A DNA stretch of 64,000 nt from Methanocalculus sp. MSAO_Arc2 (GCA_003838065.1 QZAC01000107.1:21113-85112); one strand, 5' to 3'. Numbered from the stretch's first letter, positions 26,923 to 36,844 are shown. Made by a program: numbers and translations. The notes: a model not told the origin generated them from the letters alone.

Positions 26923-27915
26923 TTACCGGATTTTTCTCCCCTTCAGCCAGACACCCTGCTCTTCGACCACCCGCCCAACCACCTGCGCATCCGGCATTAT
27001 CTTTCTGATCACGTCCACACTCCCTTCGGGGGCGATGAAGGCATATCCCATGCCCATATTAAATGTCCGGTACATCTCCTCTTCTGTAACATTGCCCTTC
27101 TCTTCAAGCCAGGAGAAGATCTCGGGAGCCGGCATCGGGTCATCAAAGGCAAAGCCAAACGGACCGACTCTCGTGAAGTTCAGGAGGCCGCCGCCTGTTA
27201 TATGGCACATCCCATGGATCTCACAGGCACTACAGACAGCAAGCACTTCGGAATAGATCCGGGTCGGTGTGAGGAGGGCTGTGCCAACGGTTGCACCATC
27301 CGGAAGGAGTGCACCATACCCGCCATGCTCATGTACGATCTTTCGTGCAAGAGAGAGGCCATTTGAGTGGACACCACTTGAGGGGACCCCGACGATCAGA
27401 TCTCCCGGAAGAACTGAAGTCCCTGTGATCACTTTCCCGCGTTCCTGAACCCCAAGAGCTGTCCCGGCGAGGTCAAGACCATTGACAAGCCCTTTTAGTG
27501 TCGCTGTCTCGCCGCCGACGATATTCAGGTTTGCCTGGCGCGCACCTTCATTCAGACCCTGGCCGATCTCTTCCATCTTCACCGGGTCAAGGGAGTCAGT
27601 TGCGATATAATCGACGAAAGCCACCGGTTCCAGGTTCATCACATAGAGATCATTGACATTCATCGCAATGCAGTCGATCCCAATAGTTGACCAGTCCGCA
27701 AGAGCGTTTGCAACCAGCATCTTTGTCCCGACCCCGTCGGTTGCCAGGGCGAGGACATAATCACCAAAATCGATCAGACCGGCAAAATGACCCCGATCCC
27801 CGATCATATCAAATGCACCCGTTCTGCGAAACGTCAGCGACTGTACCAGTGCTGAAACTGCCCTTGCTTCAAGATCGAGATCAACTCCTGCATCACGGTA
27901 TGTTGCGTTACTCAT
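26923..27915 (-). CDS. purM: Phosphoribosylformylglycinamidine cyclo-ligase
   Basis: Closes the imidazole ring in purine synthesis using ATP. The start at 27915 (MSNATYRDAGVDL) is chosen because GGAGGG lies just upstream and homologues begin with T-Y-x-D-A-G-V-D; an upstream in-frame ATG at 27963 lies deep in lysC. The resulting 330-residue protein has GVGTKMLVANAL, NDLYVMNLEPVAFVDYIAT, VGGETA and ITGGGLLNFTRV. It overlaps the lysC stop by eight bases. Confidence 0.95.
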   Translation of the reverse strand: MSNATYRDAGVDLDLEARAVSALVQSLTFRRTGAFDMIGDRGHFAGLIDFGDYVLALATDGVGTKMLVANALADWSTIGIDCIAMNVNDLYVMNLEPVAFVDYIATDSLDPVKMEEIGQGLNEGARQANLNIVGGETATLKGLVNGLDLAGTALGVQERGKVITGTSVLPGDLIVGVPSSGVHSNGLSLARKIVHEHGGYGALLPDGATVGTALLTPTRIYSEVLAVCSACEIHGMCHITGGGLLNFTRVGPFGFAFDDPMPAPEIFSWLEEKGNVTEEEMYRTFNMGMGYAFIAPEGSVDVIRKIMPDAQVVGRVVEEQGVWLKGRKIR

Positions 27916-29308
27916 CACATCCCTCCGAGAGATGGTATTCATCATGCAGGACCTGCACGGCACGCTGGCTATCTCCTTCCTTTACCACAAACGAGACATT
28001 CACCTCAGATGATCCCTGTGTGATCATCATGACATTAACACCCTCCCGTCCAAGTGCGGAGAATATCCTGCCGCTTGTTCCGGGTGTTCCGGCCATTCCA
28101 GCTCCGACAACCGCAATCACAACGATATCCTTGTCAAAAGTGATCTCCCGGACATAACCCTGCTTTTTGATCTCGGTAAGCGCTTCAATAGCATCGGTAA
28201 GATGATCCTCATCGATGACCAGAGTAATATTCGCCTCTGAAGAGCCTTGCGAGATGAGCATCACATTCACTTCACGATCAGCAAGGGAAGAAAAGATCGC
28301 TTTTGCAACACCTGGCCGACCGGCCATCTGTGCTCCTCCGATCGTGAGGAGTGCAACTTTCCTGATAATCGAGATCGCCTTGACGACTCTTTTTTCGCGA
28401 TGGGCAATCCTGACGACAGCTGTTCCCGGAGCATCAGCATGAAACGTGTTCTTGACCCGGACAGGTATATCTTCCATCATTGCTGGCTCAATTGATTTTG
28501 GATGGAGCACCTTGGCACCAAAGTACGAAAGCTCCATCATCTCCAGAAATGAGATGGTGGGGATGACCCGGGCCGTTGGGATCATTCTTGGATCAGTTGT
28601 CATCACGCCATCCACATCAGTCCAGATCCAGATCTCATCTGCATTGATCCCCGCACCTATGATCGATCCGGTATAATCAGATCCGCTCCTGCCCAGGGTT
28701 GTCACAATCCCCTGTTCACTGCAGCCCATATACCCCATGATCACCGGGATACTGTCAGGGAGAAGCGGGGCAATCCGGCTCTTGATATGGGTGTAGCTCT
28801 CAGGAAGTGCTACTGCAGCACCATGGCAGGAGTTCGTGACAATACCGGCCTGGCACCCATCCAGCACAACAGAATCGATACCTGCCTGTTTCAGCGCCGA
28901 AGAGACAATGGGGGCAGATAGCCGTTCACCAAACGAGACGATATAATCTCTGGATCTGGGTGTCAGTTCCCTCAATGTATAAATAGCCGTGAGAATATGC
29001 TTGAGCTTCTCGAGCCGGTCGTCAATATATATCCCCACCTCCTCACGCCAATTTGGAGCAACTGCGCTGAGGACTTTCATGTGTCGTGACCGAAGCGACT
29101 GAATCAGCGTTTCAATCGGGGGTGATTCAAGTGATGCGACAACCTCCTCTGCAGTTGCAATGAGCTGATCGGTAACGCCGGTCATCGCTGATACAACAAC
29201 TGCAATGTCATCCCCTCTTTCCCGGTGGGTTTTCAGGATATCAACCACGCGGGCGATAGCCTGCTCATTACCAACCGATGTGCCGCCAAATTTCATTACA
29301 AGCCTCAT
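27908..29308 (-). CDS. lysC: Aspartate kinase
   Basis: Phosphorylates aspartate at the start of the lysine, threonine and methionine pathway. The 466-residue protein begins MRLVMKFGGTSVG (the K-F-G-G nucleotide motif), has TLGRSGSDYTGSIIGAG and two C-terminal ACT regulatory domains (about 310-390 and 395-465, each with VNVMLISQGSSE or VNVMMITQGSSE), implying feedback control. The start at 29308 has GGTGAG upstream; a longer form from 29329 is possible. Overlaps purM and is divergent from tfrA. Confidence 0.96.
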   Translation of the reverse strand: MRLVMKFGGTSVGNEQAIARVVDILKTHRERGDDIAVVVSAMTGVTDQLIATAEEVVASLESPPIETLIQSLRSRHMKVLSAVAPNWREEVGIYIDDRLEKLKHILTAIYTLRELTPRSRDYIVSFGERLSAPIVSSALKQAGIDSVVLDGCQAGIVTNSCHGAAVALPESYTHIKSRIAPLLPDSIPVIMGYMGCSEQGIVTTLGRSGSDYTGSIIGAGINADEIWIWTDVDGVMTTDPRMIPTARVIPTISFLEMMELSYFGAKVLHPKSIEPAMMEDIPVRVKNTFHADAPGTAVVRIAHREKRVVKAISIIRKVALLTIGGAQMAGRPGVAKAIFSSLADREVNVMLISQGSSEANITLVIDEDHLTDAIEALTEIKKQGYVREITFDKDIVVIAVVGAGMAGTPGTSGRIFSALGREGVNVMMITQGSSEVNVSFVVKEGDSQRAVQVLHDEYHLSEGCDE

Positions 29309-29370
29309 TTCTGGCTCACCTAACCCCACGATGTATTTTAAGATATTTCACGGCAGATCGTTATAATACG

Positions 29371-30999
29371 ATGGGTGTACGTAATTGTGAGGAATGCCAT
29401 GTTCTCATCATCGGCAGCGGTGGTGCAGGAATCAGGGCGGCGCTTGAAGCTGCGCAGTATGGTGACACGATTGTCATTGGCAAATCAATAGCTGGAAAAG
29501 GTGGCTGCACTGTGATGGCGGAAGGAGGCTACAATGCCGTTCTGCGAGACCAGGACAGCATCGCAAGCCATCGAGAGGATACGCTCAAAGGAGGAGCCTT
29601 TTTAAATGACAGGGTGCTCGTCGAGGTGCTCGTAAATGAAGCCCCGGATCGGATAGGAGACCTTCTCCGATTTGGAGCGGTTTTTGATGCCGATGACGCC
29701 TGCACAATCGCCCAGAGACCATTTGGAGGGCAGACATTTCCACGAACCTGTTATGCCGGTGACCGGACCGGGCACGAGATTGTGATGACACTTCTTGAGC
29801 GACTCCGCGCATCAGAGATATCGCTTCGAAACGAATTGGTTGCAGTTGAACTCGCAACAGAAGGAGACAAAGTCTGCGGCGCGATCACCGCAACACGCGA
29901 CGGAGAGATAGGTGCCATCGCAGCCGATGCTGTGGTGCTTGCAACCGGCGGTGCCGGCCAGATCTATGACATCACCACAAACTCAACTACAGGTACCGGC
30001 GATGGATATGCACTCGGATACCGGGCGGGAGCAGAACTGATCGATATGGAGATGGTCCAGTTCCACCCAACCGGGGCGGTGCACCCGTATGACGCACGCG
30101 GCAGGCTGATCACCGAGGCTGTCCGGGGCGAGGGGGGTCTGCTGAAAAATGCGGAAGGTGAACGATTCATGGCACGGTATGACCCGGAACGGATGGAGCT
30201 CTCAACCCGGGACGTTGTCTCCCGGTCGATTGCAACCGAGGTGCTCGAAGGAAGAGGCACACCTCGGGGAGGAGTGTGGCTGGATGTGACCCATCTTCCG
30301 GCACAACAGATCGAAGAGCGGCTTCCGGTGATGCTTGAGCAATTCCTGAAGTTTGGAGTCGACATCCGAAAAGAGCCAATGGAGGTGGCACCAACAGCCC
30401 ACCACATGATGGGCGGCCTCAGGATCACTCCTGAATGCAAGACAACTGTTCCCGGGCTCTTTGCCTGTGGAGAGGTAGCAGGCGGGGTACATGGCGCAAA
30501 CCGCCTCGGTGGAAACGCGCTTGCCGAGACCCAGGTCTTTGGACGGCGTGCAGGAGAAGCGGCAGGGAGATCGAACAAAAAGAAACCGCAGATTGATACC
30601 GGACAGGTTGCCGCTGTCGAGGACAGGTTTGCCTCGTTTGGAGACGGTGAGATAACACCAGCTGACCTGGTTGCCAGGATGAAACGGGTGATGTGGGACG
30701 GTGCCGGAATATACCGCACCGCCGCTTCACTTACAGCGGCCCGCGAGGCGATCCTGGATCTCCAGTCCACACGACTTCGTGCGCACACAGGAACCGAGAG
30801 GATTGATGCATGGACTGCGCAGAATATGCTCCTTGTTGCCGAAATGATCCTGGACTGCGCACTATTTCGGCATGAGTCACGTGGAGCACATGTCAGAACA
30901 GACTGTGCCACCCGGTGGAACCCGGATAAATCTCCATTCGGCCACACACGAATATCGCCCTGCTATCGTGGGATCGATGTGACAGGGAGGGTAATATGA
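29371..30999 (+). CDS. tfrA: Thiol:fumarate reductase (CoM/CoB) flavoprotein subunit A
   Basis: TfrAB reduces fumarate to succinate with coenzymes M and B as electron donors, giving the heterodisulfide; it works in the cytoplasm in the reductive branch of the citrate cycle. The 542-residue subunit has the FAD motif LIIGSGGAGIRAALEA, the fumarate reductase capping region with substrate residues in HPTGAVHPYDARGRLITEA and HHMMGGLRI, and GLFACGEVAGGVHGANRLGG. The chosen ATG at 29371 starts close to the FAD domain; the upstream extension overlaps lysC. Overlaps tfrB by four bases. Confidence 0.93.
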   Translation: MGVRNCEECHVLIIGSGGAGIRAALEAAQYGDTIVIGKSIAGKGGCTVMAEGGYNAVLRDQDSIASHREDTLKGGAFLNDRVLVEVLVNEAPDRIGDLLRFGAVFDADDACTIAQRPFGGQTFPRTCYAGDRTGHEIVMTLLERLRASEISLRNELVAVELATEGDKVCGAITATRDGEIGAIAADAVVLATGGAGQIYDITTNSTTGTGDGYALGYRAGAELIDMEMVQFHPTGAVHPYDARGRLITEAVRGEGGLLKNAEGERFMARYDPERMELSTRDVVSRSIATEVLEGRGTPRGGVWLDVTHLPAQQIEERLPVMLEQFLKFGVDIRKEPMEVAPTAHHMMGGLRITPECKTTVPGLFACGEVAGGVHGANRLGGNALAETQVFGRRAGEAAGRSNKKKPQIDTGQVAAVEDRFASFGDGEITPADLVARMKRVMWDGAGIYRTAASLTAAREAILDLQSTRLRAHTGTERIDAWTAQNMLLVAEMILDCALFRHESRGAHVRTDCATRWNPDKSPFGHTRISPCYRGIDVTGRVI

Positions 31000-32456
31000 A
31001 AGACATTACGCTCACGGTCGAAAGGTACGATCCGGCAACGGACCCCGCACCATATCAGGAGACCTACACCATATCGGTTCATGAGGGTGCCCGCGTACTG
31101 GATGCTCTTTGCGAAATCAGGCACACCCATGACGCCTCGCTACTCTTCAGATCATGCTGCCGTGCCGGGCAGTGCGGCTCATGCGCCGTCAGGGTGAACG
31201 GGAACCCGGTCCTTGCCTGCATGGAGGAGGCAACTGACCAGATGGTCATCGAACCACTCGAACTGCCGGTTATCCGCGATCTTGCAACCGATATTGCTCC
31301 TGTGCTTGAGCAGCTTGCTTCAGTTACACCTTCAGACGAACTGCATCCACTCTCAAAAGAAGAGGTGGAGCTGATCAAGCCGCTCCGTGAATGTATTGAG
31401 TGCCTTTCCTGTGTTTCTGCATGCCCTGCCCTCAAAGTGGTTGACTTTTCCGGGCCAACCGCCATGCGCCAGGAGATGCGGTGCGCACTTGATCCGCGTG
31501 ACACAACCGACCGGATACCACAAGCTATTGAACAAGGGCTCTTTGCCTGCACGACATGCCACCGCTGTGTCGAGGTCTGCCCAAAGGAGATCGAGATCCC
31601 GGAGAAAGCAATAGAGAAGCTGCGGGAGCGGGCAAACCGGGCAGGCCTCACCCTCCCGCGTCACCAGGAGGTGGCACGGCTCATCGAAGAGACAGGCAGG
31701 AGTGTCGAGCGGACGAAAACCACCTTCCTCGAGCAGGTGCCCGAGGTGATTGAGCCTGATGGCCCTGTGAAGATGACAGTCGGGTTCTTCACCGGCTGCA
31801 TGTTCAATGGCCGGGTGCCACAGCCCGCACTTGATGCAATGGAAGTGCTGAAACGAAACGGGATCCGTGTCATTATCCCTCACGACCAGGTCTGTTGCGG
31901 GTCACCGCTGATCAGAACCGGCCAGACCATCATACTGCCCGATCTCAAGAGGAAAAATATCGAAGCGTTTGCATCCCGGGGAATTGATACTGTTATGACG
32001 ATGTGTGCAGGGTGTGGTGCCACCCTGAAGAACGATTATGAGACACCCTTTACCGTGATGGATATCACCGAGGTGCTGTTGAAAGCAGGAATCGAGGCTC
32101 CTGCAAAACTCCCGGTGAGAGCAACCTACCATGACCCATGCCACCTGCTCCGCGGCCAGGGATTACACGATCCCCCACGAATCATCCTCGAACAGGTCGT
32201 GGAAGAGTATATCCCGATGCCCGCACAGTGCTGCGGTGCAGGCGGGGGTGTACGATCCGGCCAGCCCGAGGAGGCAGCGGCCCTTGGAAAGCTCCGTGGC
32301 GAGGCGATTGCAGAGACAGGTGCTGATATCATCGTCACCATCTGCCCCTTCTGCGAGTTCCATATCCAGGAGCAGACCGATAAACCGGTGAAGAACCTGG
32401 CAACGCTTCTGCTCGAGGGGTATAGAAAGAGGGATCAGCAGAACATCAAGGATTGA
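30996..32456 (+). CDS. tfrB: Thiol:fumarate reductase (CoM/CoB) iron-sulfur subunit B
   Basis: The 486-residue subunit fuses a fumarate-reductase-type Fe-S protein to a heterodisulfide-reductase-like half. It has a 2Fe-2S ferredoxin domain (CCRAGQCGSCAV, about 50-60), two 4Fe-4S clusters (CIECLSCVSACPAL and CTTCHRCVEVCPKE) and two CCG domains (CCGSPLIRTG and QCCGAGGGVRSGQ) like HdrB. That fusion is the defining layout of TfrB, where the CCG part handles CoM-SH and CoB-SH. Coupled to tfrA by ATGA. Confidence 0.95.
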   Translation: MKDITLTVERYDPATDPAPYQETYTISVHEGARVLDALCEIRHTHDASLLFRSCCRAGQCGSCAVRVNGNPVLACMEEATDQMVIEPLELPVIRDLATDIAPVLEQLASVTPSDELHPLSKEEVELIKPLRECIECLSCVSACPALKVVDFSGPTAMRQEMRCALDPRDTTDRIPQAIEQGLFACTTCHRCVEVCPKEIEIPEKAIEKLRERANRAGLTLPRHQEVARLIEETGRSVERTKTTFLEQVPEVIEPDGPVKMTVGFFTGCMFNGRVPQPALDAMEVLKRNGIRVIIPHDQVCCGSPLIRTGQTIILPDLKRKNIEAFASRGIDTVMTMCAGCGATLKNDYETPFTVMDITEVLLKAGIEAPAKLPVRATYHDPCHLLRGQGLHDPPRIILEQVVEEYIPMPAQCCGAGGGVRSGQPEEAAALGKLRGEAIAETGADIIVTICPFCEFHIQEQTDKPVKNLATLLLEGYRKRDQQNIKD

Positions 32457-32536
32457 TCGGAGAATTTGATCAATCCTTTGAGAACCGTACAATCCGCTAC
32501 AATCAGATCCGTTCTCCAGACGCAGGGAGCCGTGAG

Positions 32537-33700
32537 TCAGCCTTTTTTCATCTGGAATTCATGCGCTTCAAGCGCTGCTTTTGCTCCTTCTCCGGCTGCG
32601 ATGATGATCTGTTTACCCCTGATAGATGTGACGTCTCCTGCAGCAAAAATCCCTTCCACACTGGTATGGCAATCCTGGTCAACAATGATCTCTCCCAGTT
32701 CATTCATCTCAAGGAACCCATTCAAAAACCCGGTATTTGGAATAAGTCCAATCTCAACAAAGATACCATCTACCATTATGCGCTCTGCCTCTCCAGTCGA
32801 TCGATTTTTCACCGTGATCGAACGGACAAACTTATCCCCGCCGATCCGATGGACCTCATAGCCAGTATGCACAATGATATTGTTATGCTCATCCAGCTGG
32901 CCGGAAAAGACCTCGTCAGCCCGGATGCGGCTCCTGACGATTAGATGCACCTCCCGTGCAATCTTTGCCATCTCAATTGCTGTCTGGATGGCAGAGTTGC
33001 CACCTCCTACAATCGCCACTGTTTTATCACGGTAGAGCGGGCCGTCACAGGTAGAACAGATCGAGAGGCCTTTTCCAAGATAGGTGCTCTCTCCCTCGAC
33101 ACCAAGCATCCGGGGGTGTTTTCCTGTTGCGATCACAACAGTACGAGTCGTATAGCTGAAACCAGATTCAGTCTCGATACCAAACCAATCATCCTCTCTC
33201 TTCCAGATCCCGGAGACTCTATCAAGTTCGAGGTTGATACTCTGTGATTTTACCTGCTCTTCGAACTTCGCCATCAGTTCACTGCCGGTTATCATCAGGT
33301 ATCCCATATAGTTTTCAATCGCCCAGCTCTCGTTAGACTGACCACCGATATTCTCAGAGATTACAAGAGTTTTCATCATCTTCCGTGCCGCATAGACAGC
33401 AGCTGTAAGACCCGCAGGACCTGCACCGATGATGATCAGATCATATTCATCATCTATCTGATCAGATCCAAAGATCTCGTTAAACCGCGTTGTATCAAAC
33501 CCGACAATCACTTCACCATCGATGACGGTGACTGGCACTCCTCGCTGGCCAGAGATCTGGATCATCTCCTTTGCCGCCTCGATATTCTCCTTTTTCCCAA
33601 CATCAATCGTGGTGAAATCAATTCCTCTCTTTCTGAGGAACGCTTTCACCATTGCGCAGTACGGACATCGCTCGGTCGAGTACACGGTGATAGTGCTCAT
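32537..33700 (-). CDS. Glutaredoxin-thioredoxin reductase fusion flavoprotein
   Basis: The 387-residue protein has a glutaredoxin-like domain at 1-80 (active site CPYC at 12-15, then GVPVTVIDGEVIVGFD) joined to a complete thioredoxin reductase (FAD motif GAGPAG at 92-97, redox site CSTCDG at 215-220, second nucleotide motif GGGNSA at 232-237, C-terminal FAAGDVTS). The NADPH-specific H-R-R-x-x-x-R pattern is replaced by IVRSRIRAD, so NADPH may not be the donor; methanogens also have F420H2-dependent reductases. The fused domain could pass electrons straight to proteins or small thiols. Redox site has Ser where CATC is usual. Confidence 0.9.
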   Translation of the reverse strand: MSTITVYSTERCPYCAMVKAFLRKRGIDFTTIDVGKKENIEAAKEMIQISGQRGVPVTVIDGEVIVGFDTTRFNEIFGSDQIDDEYDLIIIGAGPAGLTAAVYAARKMMKTLVISENIGGQSNESWAIENYMGYLMITGSELMAKFEEQVKSQSINLELDRVSGIWKREDDWFGIETESGFSYTTRTVVIATGKHPRMLGVEGESTYLGKGLSICSTCDGPLYRDKTVAIVGGGNSAIQTAIEMAKIAREVHLIVRSRIRADEVFSGQLDEHNNIIVHTGYEVHRIGGDKFVRSITVKNRSTGEAERIMVDGIFVEIGLIPNTGFLNGFLEMNELGEIIVDQDCHTSVEGIFAAGDVTSIRGKQIIIAAGEGAKAALEAHEFQMKKG

Positions 33701-33726
33701 ACTTCTTGCATTGCGTTTCCATCACA

Positions 33727-34764
33727 TTATCCTTTGGGAGCAGGAGTGTCACCGGGTGATTCTGCGACCATATCAAGCTCCCTGACCAGCATATGAAATC
33801 CACCGACAATCAGGGAGAGGAGGAAAGGTCCTAGGATGAACCCTACAATCCCCATAACGATCAATCCCCCAAAGAATCCAATGAAGATGATGACTGCATT
33901 GATCTGTACCCTTTTCCCCATCAGCACAGGCCGGAGATACATATCAGTGAAGATACCAAGAAGCGGGTATCCGACGAAGAGGAGCAGGATGAGTGTCCGG
34001 TAATCCCCAATCACAAGGCAATAGAGCCCAAGGAAAACGAGGAGCGCAGAAGGACCAAGAAAAGGAATGAAGGCAAAGATACCGCAAAGAATTGATAAAA
34101 AAACCCATTCCTCAAACCCGAGTAGCCAGAAGAATGGAATTGCCAGTAATAATGTAAGGATAGCGATGATAACATGGACAATATATATTGAGTATAGTGT
34201 GTCAAAGGCTCTCCTCCATATCATCATAAGGTTTTCGCGGGATCGGTCAGGGATGATCCTGTTGATTTGTACACCAACATCAGGACCCAGATAGATGAAA
34301 AGAGAGAGGCATACAAAGAAGATTAAGAGGTCAAATGCTATACCCGGAATCATGACAATATACGAGTAGAGTGCATCTTCAGTAGATATGAAAAGATTTT
34401 CTATCATTTTTTCAAATCCGAGATCTGGAAGCTGATGCAGGAAACTGCCTGCTGTACCGGTAAAACCTTTAATTATTGTATTGATGAGATAGAGAAGATA
34501 ATCCAGATTATTGTAGAGCGTATGGATGGTGAGTGTGACTCCCAGGAGACCCAGCATTACAACCAGGAGTGTGAGAACAAATGCTGAGATGGCAGGGGAT
34601 ATTGATGAGATGAGCTTTTCATGATAGGGGATCAAAACGATCGCAAGCGAAAGGGCAAGCACCACTACTTTCAGAAGCGGAAAAAATACAATAAATGTCA
34701 GCAGGATGATCAGAGCGACAACGCCAAGAGAGACACGATCGATTGATTCCCACTGCAGAGTCAC
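33727..34764 (-). CDS. AI-2E/PerM-family membrane protein
   Basis: A 345-residue membrane protein with about 8 helices, matching the AI-2E (formerly DUF20/PerM) family: paired N-terminal helices, a long soluble segment (about 85-150), and the C-terminal conserved block IPFLGPSALLVFLG, then YLRPVLMGKRVQINAVIIFIGFFGG (split here: family signature 'P...G...H/N P...'). Family members transport signals or ions, and some are Na+/H+ antiporters; the substrate here is unknown. It lies upstream of the reductase fusion on the same strand, 26 bases away. Confidence 0.85.
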   Translation of the reverse strand: MTLQWESIDRVSLGVVALIILLTFIVFFPLLKVVVLALSLAIVLIPYHEKLISSISPAISAFVLTLLVVMLGLLGVTLTIHTLYNNLDYLLYLINTIIKGFTGTAGSFLHQLPDLGFEKMIENLFISTEDALYSYIVMIPGIAFDLLIFFVCLSLFIYLGPDVGVQINRIIPDRSRENLMMIWRRAFDTLYSIYIVHVIIAILTLLLAIPFFWLLGFEEWVFLSILCGIFAFIPFLGPSALLVFLGLYCLVIGDYRTLILLLFVGYPLLGIFTDMYLRPVLMGKRVQINAVIIFIGFFGGLIVMGIVGFILGPFLLSLIVGGFHMLVRELDMVAESPGDTPAPKG

Positions 34765-34842
34765 AATACCTGCGTAGGAAGAGATTGATAATAAGCTTTT
34801 CTTGTCTCGGGCATTAATTGGGAAAAGAGAGGTTGTTGGGAT

Positions 34843-35343
34843 TTATTCTACTGGCAGGAAACTGGCTCCCGGAACACCGCAGATCGGGCACTTCTCGGGA
34901 ACCTCATCAAGAGCGATGTTTCCACAGACCGGACAGAGTTTCACCTCACCGGCACTGAGATCCTCTCCCTTTGAAACCGCTTCGAGTGCTTTTTTATAGT
35001 AGTCAGCATGCACCTCTTCTGCCTTCATTGCATGGGTAAAGGTGATCTCGGCGTCTTTTCTCCCCTCAGCCTTCGCCCGTTCAATGAATTCTGGGTACAT
35101 GGTCATGAATTCGTGTGTTTCTCCCTCAATACCAGACGAGAGATTGTCTGCCGTTGATTGGATCAACCCTGCAATCCTGAGGAGACGACGTGCGTGAATC
35201 TCTTCTGCCTGGGAAGCTGCACGAAATAGACGTGCCACATTGGCTAGTCCCTCTTCCTTAGCCTTTTCAGCAAAGATCGCATATTTTCTGTTCGCCTGCG
35301 ACTCGCCTGCGAACGCTTCCATGATATCTTCTTCTGTTGCCAT
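34843..35343 (-). CDS. rbr: Rubrerythrin
   Basis: Non-haem di-iron peroxidase that removes H2O2 in anaerobes. The 166-residue protein has the ferritin-like four-helix bundle with iron ligands in AFAGESQANRKY, SQAEEIHARR and MKAEEVHADYY, and a C-terminal rubredoxin-like centre CPVCGNIALDEVPEKCPICG. Normal length. It opens a region rich in oxidative-stress genes. Confidence 0.97.
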   Translation of the reverse strand: MATEEDIMEAFAGESQANRKYAIFAEKAKEEGLANVARLFRAASQAEEIHARRLLRIAGLIQSTADNLSSGIEGETHEFMTMYPEFIERAKAEGRKDAEITFTHAMKAEEVHADYYKKALEAVSKGEDLSAGEVKLCPVCGNIALDEVPEKCPICGVPGASFLPVE

Positions 35344-35431
35344 AGCAGATCAATAGCATCTGATCAAGAAAAATGTTTTGAATGTACCGAACGACATGCT
35401 TAACCCAAACCATCCCAAATACTATAGTTAT

Positions 35432-36112
35432 ATGAAAATTCAAACGGTACCACGTCTTTTACGGGAGATTCCCGAGATTGACAGGCCGCGCGAGCGGATC
35501 AGGTCAAGAGGCGCCCCTGCGCTCTCCAACCAGGAGCTTATTGCAGCAATCATCGGCCGTGGCGTCAGAGGCCATGATGTATCGGCACTTGCAACAGAGA
35601 TCTGCTGCTGCCTTGATAAGTGGGGGCTCTCAGTCTCATGTGACGACCTGACAGCAATCCCGGGTGTTGGCGAGGCAAAAGCATGTCAGATTCTTGCCGC
35701 ATTTGAACTCACACGGAGGTATCAGAATACCTGTTTTCGACCCAAAGTCACTTCGCCGGAGGAGGCACTCCCTTTTGCTGAGGATATTCGGCATGAACAG
35801 CAGGAACATGTCATCTGCATCAGTTTAAACGGAGCACATGAACTGATAAAAAAGAGAATTATCACCAAAGGAATCCTGAACCAGAGCCAGATTCATCCCC
35901 GCGAGGTCTTTGCCGATGCGATCACCGACCGTGCTGCTTCGATCATCCTGATGCATAATCATCCATCAGGAAACGTGGTACCGAGTTCTGATGATATTGC
36001 CGTTACAAAAAAGCTCTCTCAGGCCGGGGATGTCCTTGGGATCCGCCTCATTGATCACATTATCGTCTCAGAGAGGGGGTTTTGTTCACTCCACCAGGAG
36101 GGTTATTTCTGA
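35432..36112 (+). CDS. radC: RadC-family JAB/MPN-domain protein
   Basis: The protein (226 residues from the chosen ATG at 35432) has an N-terminal helix-hairpin-helix (LTAIPGVGEAKACQIL, about 75-90) and a C-terminal JAMM metalloprotease-like domain with HNHPSG and the downstream Asp of the H-x-H-x10-D motif near residues 175-190. RadC is named for DNA repair, but its biochemical role is unsettled; in bacteria it is linked to DNA uptake and mobile elements. The longer start at 35378 adds an unconserved leader. It converges with the next gene, overlapping by ten bases. Confidence 0.9.
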   Translation: MKIQTVPRLLREIPEIDRPRERIRSRGAPALSNQELIAAIIGRGVRGHDVSALATEICCCLDKWGLSVSCDDLTAIPGVGEAKACQILAAFELTRRYQNTCFRPKVTSPEEALPFAEDIRHEQQEHVICISLNGAHELIKKRIITKGILNQSQIHPREVFADAITDRAASIILMHNHPSGNVVPSSDDIAVTKKLSQAGDVLGIRLIDHIIVSERGFCSLHQEGYF

Positions 36113-36726
36113 GCCTGTATCACTTCTGATTTCGCTTTTTGTATCGCTTCTGCGAGGGCATATCCTTTTGCATATGCTTCTCCCAATACTTCAGGACGCA
36201 AAGCAAGATCCTGAATGGTATCCATATCATCACGGAGCACGGTATCAGAGAGCGGGCAGTCGATGATCTCCCCAAGGGCATGCATCGTCTGGAGAAGACC
36301 GGCAAACAGGTTCTTAATATTCATTCCTGCAATAGAGAGAAGGAGCATCCTCCTGACTTTCCTCTGCTCAGGAGTAATCAAAGGCTCCTTTCGCTCATAC
36401 TTAGCCATGTAAAAAACCTGGAACCGGTCAATAAATGACTTGAGCGCACCGGGCACACCCATCGTCATCACAGGGGTTGCAACAATCAGGCCATCAGCTT
36501 CCCTGATCATGTCGTAATATTCCTGCATCTCATCCTTGATTGCACAGGCGGGCATTTTTTTGCAGGCAAATATCTCCATGCACGGTTTTATCTGGAGGCC
36601 GGGCACCCAGACAGTCCTGACAGCGCACCCGGAATCTTCTGCTCCGCGTATAGCTTCCTGGAGAAGTTTTGCGGTATTTCCTTCTCTTCTCGGGCTTCCA
36701 AGAAGAGCAACCAGACGGCATTCCAT
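36103..36726 (-). CDS. NADPH-dependent FMN reductase-like flavoprotein with cysteine cluster
   Basis: A 207-residue flavodoxin-fold protein: phosphate loop LLGSPRREGNTAKLL near residues 8-22, flavin region TPVMTMGVPGALKSFIDR. Between them are cysteines in KPCMEIFACKKMPAC (C-x6-C-x5-C), which resembles the cluster of methanogen iron-sulfur flavoprotein (Isf), although the spacing is looser than in classical Isf. Isf proteins reduce O2 and H2O2. One of four such genes in the window. Confidence 0.85.
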   Translation of the reverse strand: MECRLVALLGSPRREGNTAKLLQEAIRGAEDSGCAVRTVWVPGLQIKPCMEIFACKKMPACAIKDEMQEYYDMIREADGLIVATPVMTMGVPGALKSFIDRFQVFYMAKYERKEPLITPEQRKVRRMLLLSIAGMNIKNLFAGLLQTMHALGEIIDCPLSDTVLRDDMDTIQDLALRPEVLGEAYAKGYALAEAIQKAKSEVIQAQK

Positions 36727-36844
36727 GTGACCTAATCGTGATCAACCCTGATAAAAGTGTTGAATCCGTAACCCCCAATGTATCTGGTCACCTTCACAAT
36801 AGTTAAATATCGGCAAGACCCATTCTGGATTTGGTGAACGACGA

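Noticed and set aside
29964..30947. 327-codon open frame opposite tfrA
   Set aside because: Rich in Ser/Arg/Pro with no motifs; tfrA on the other strand carries FAD and active-site motifs over the same bases.
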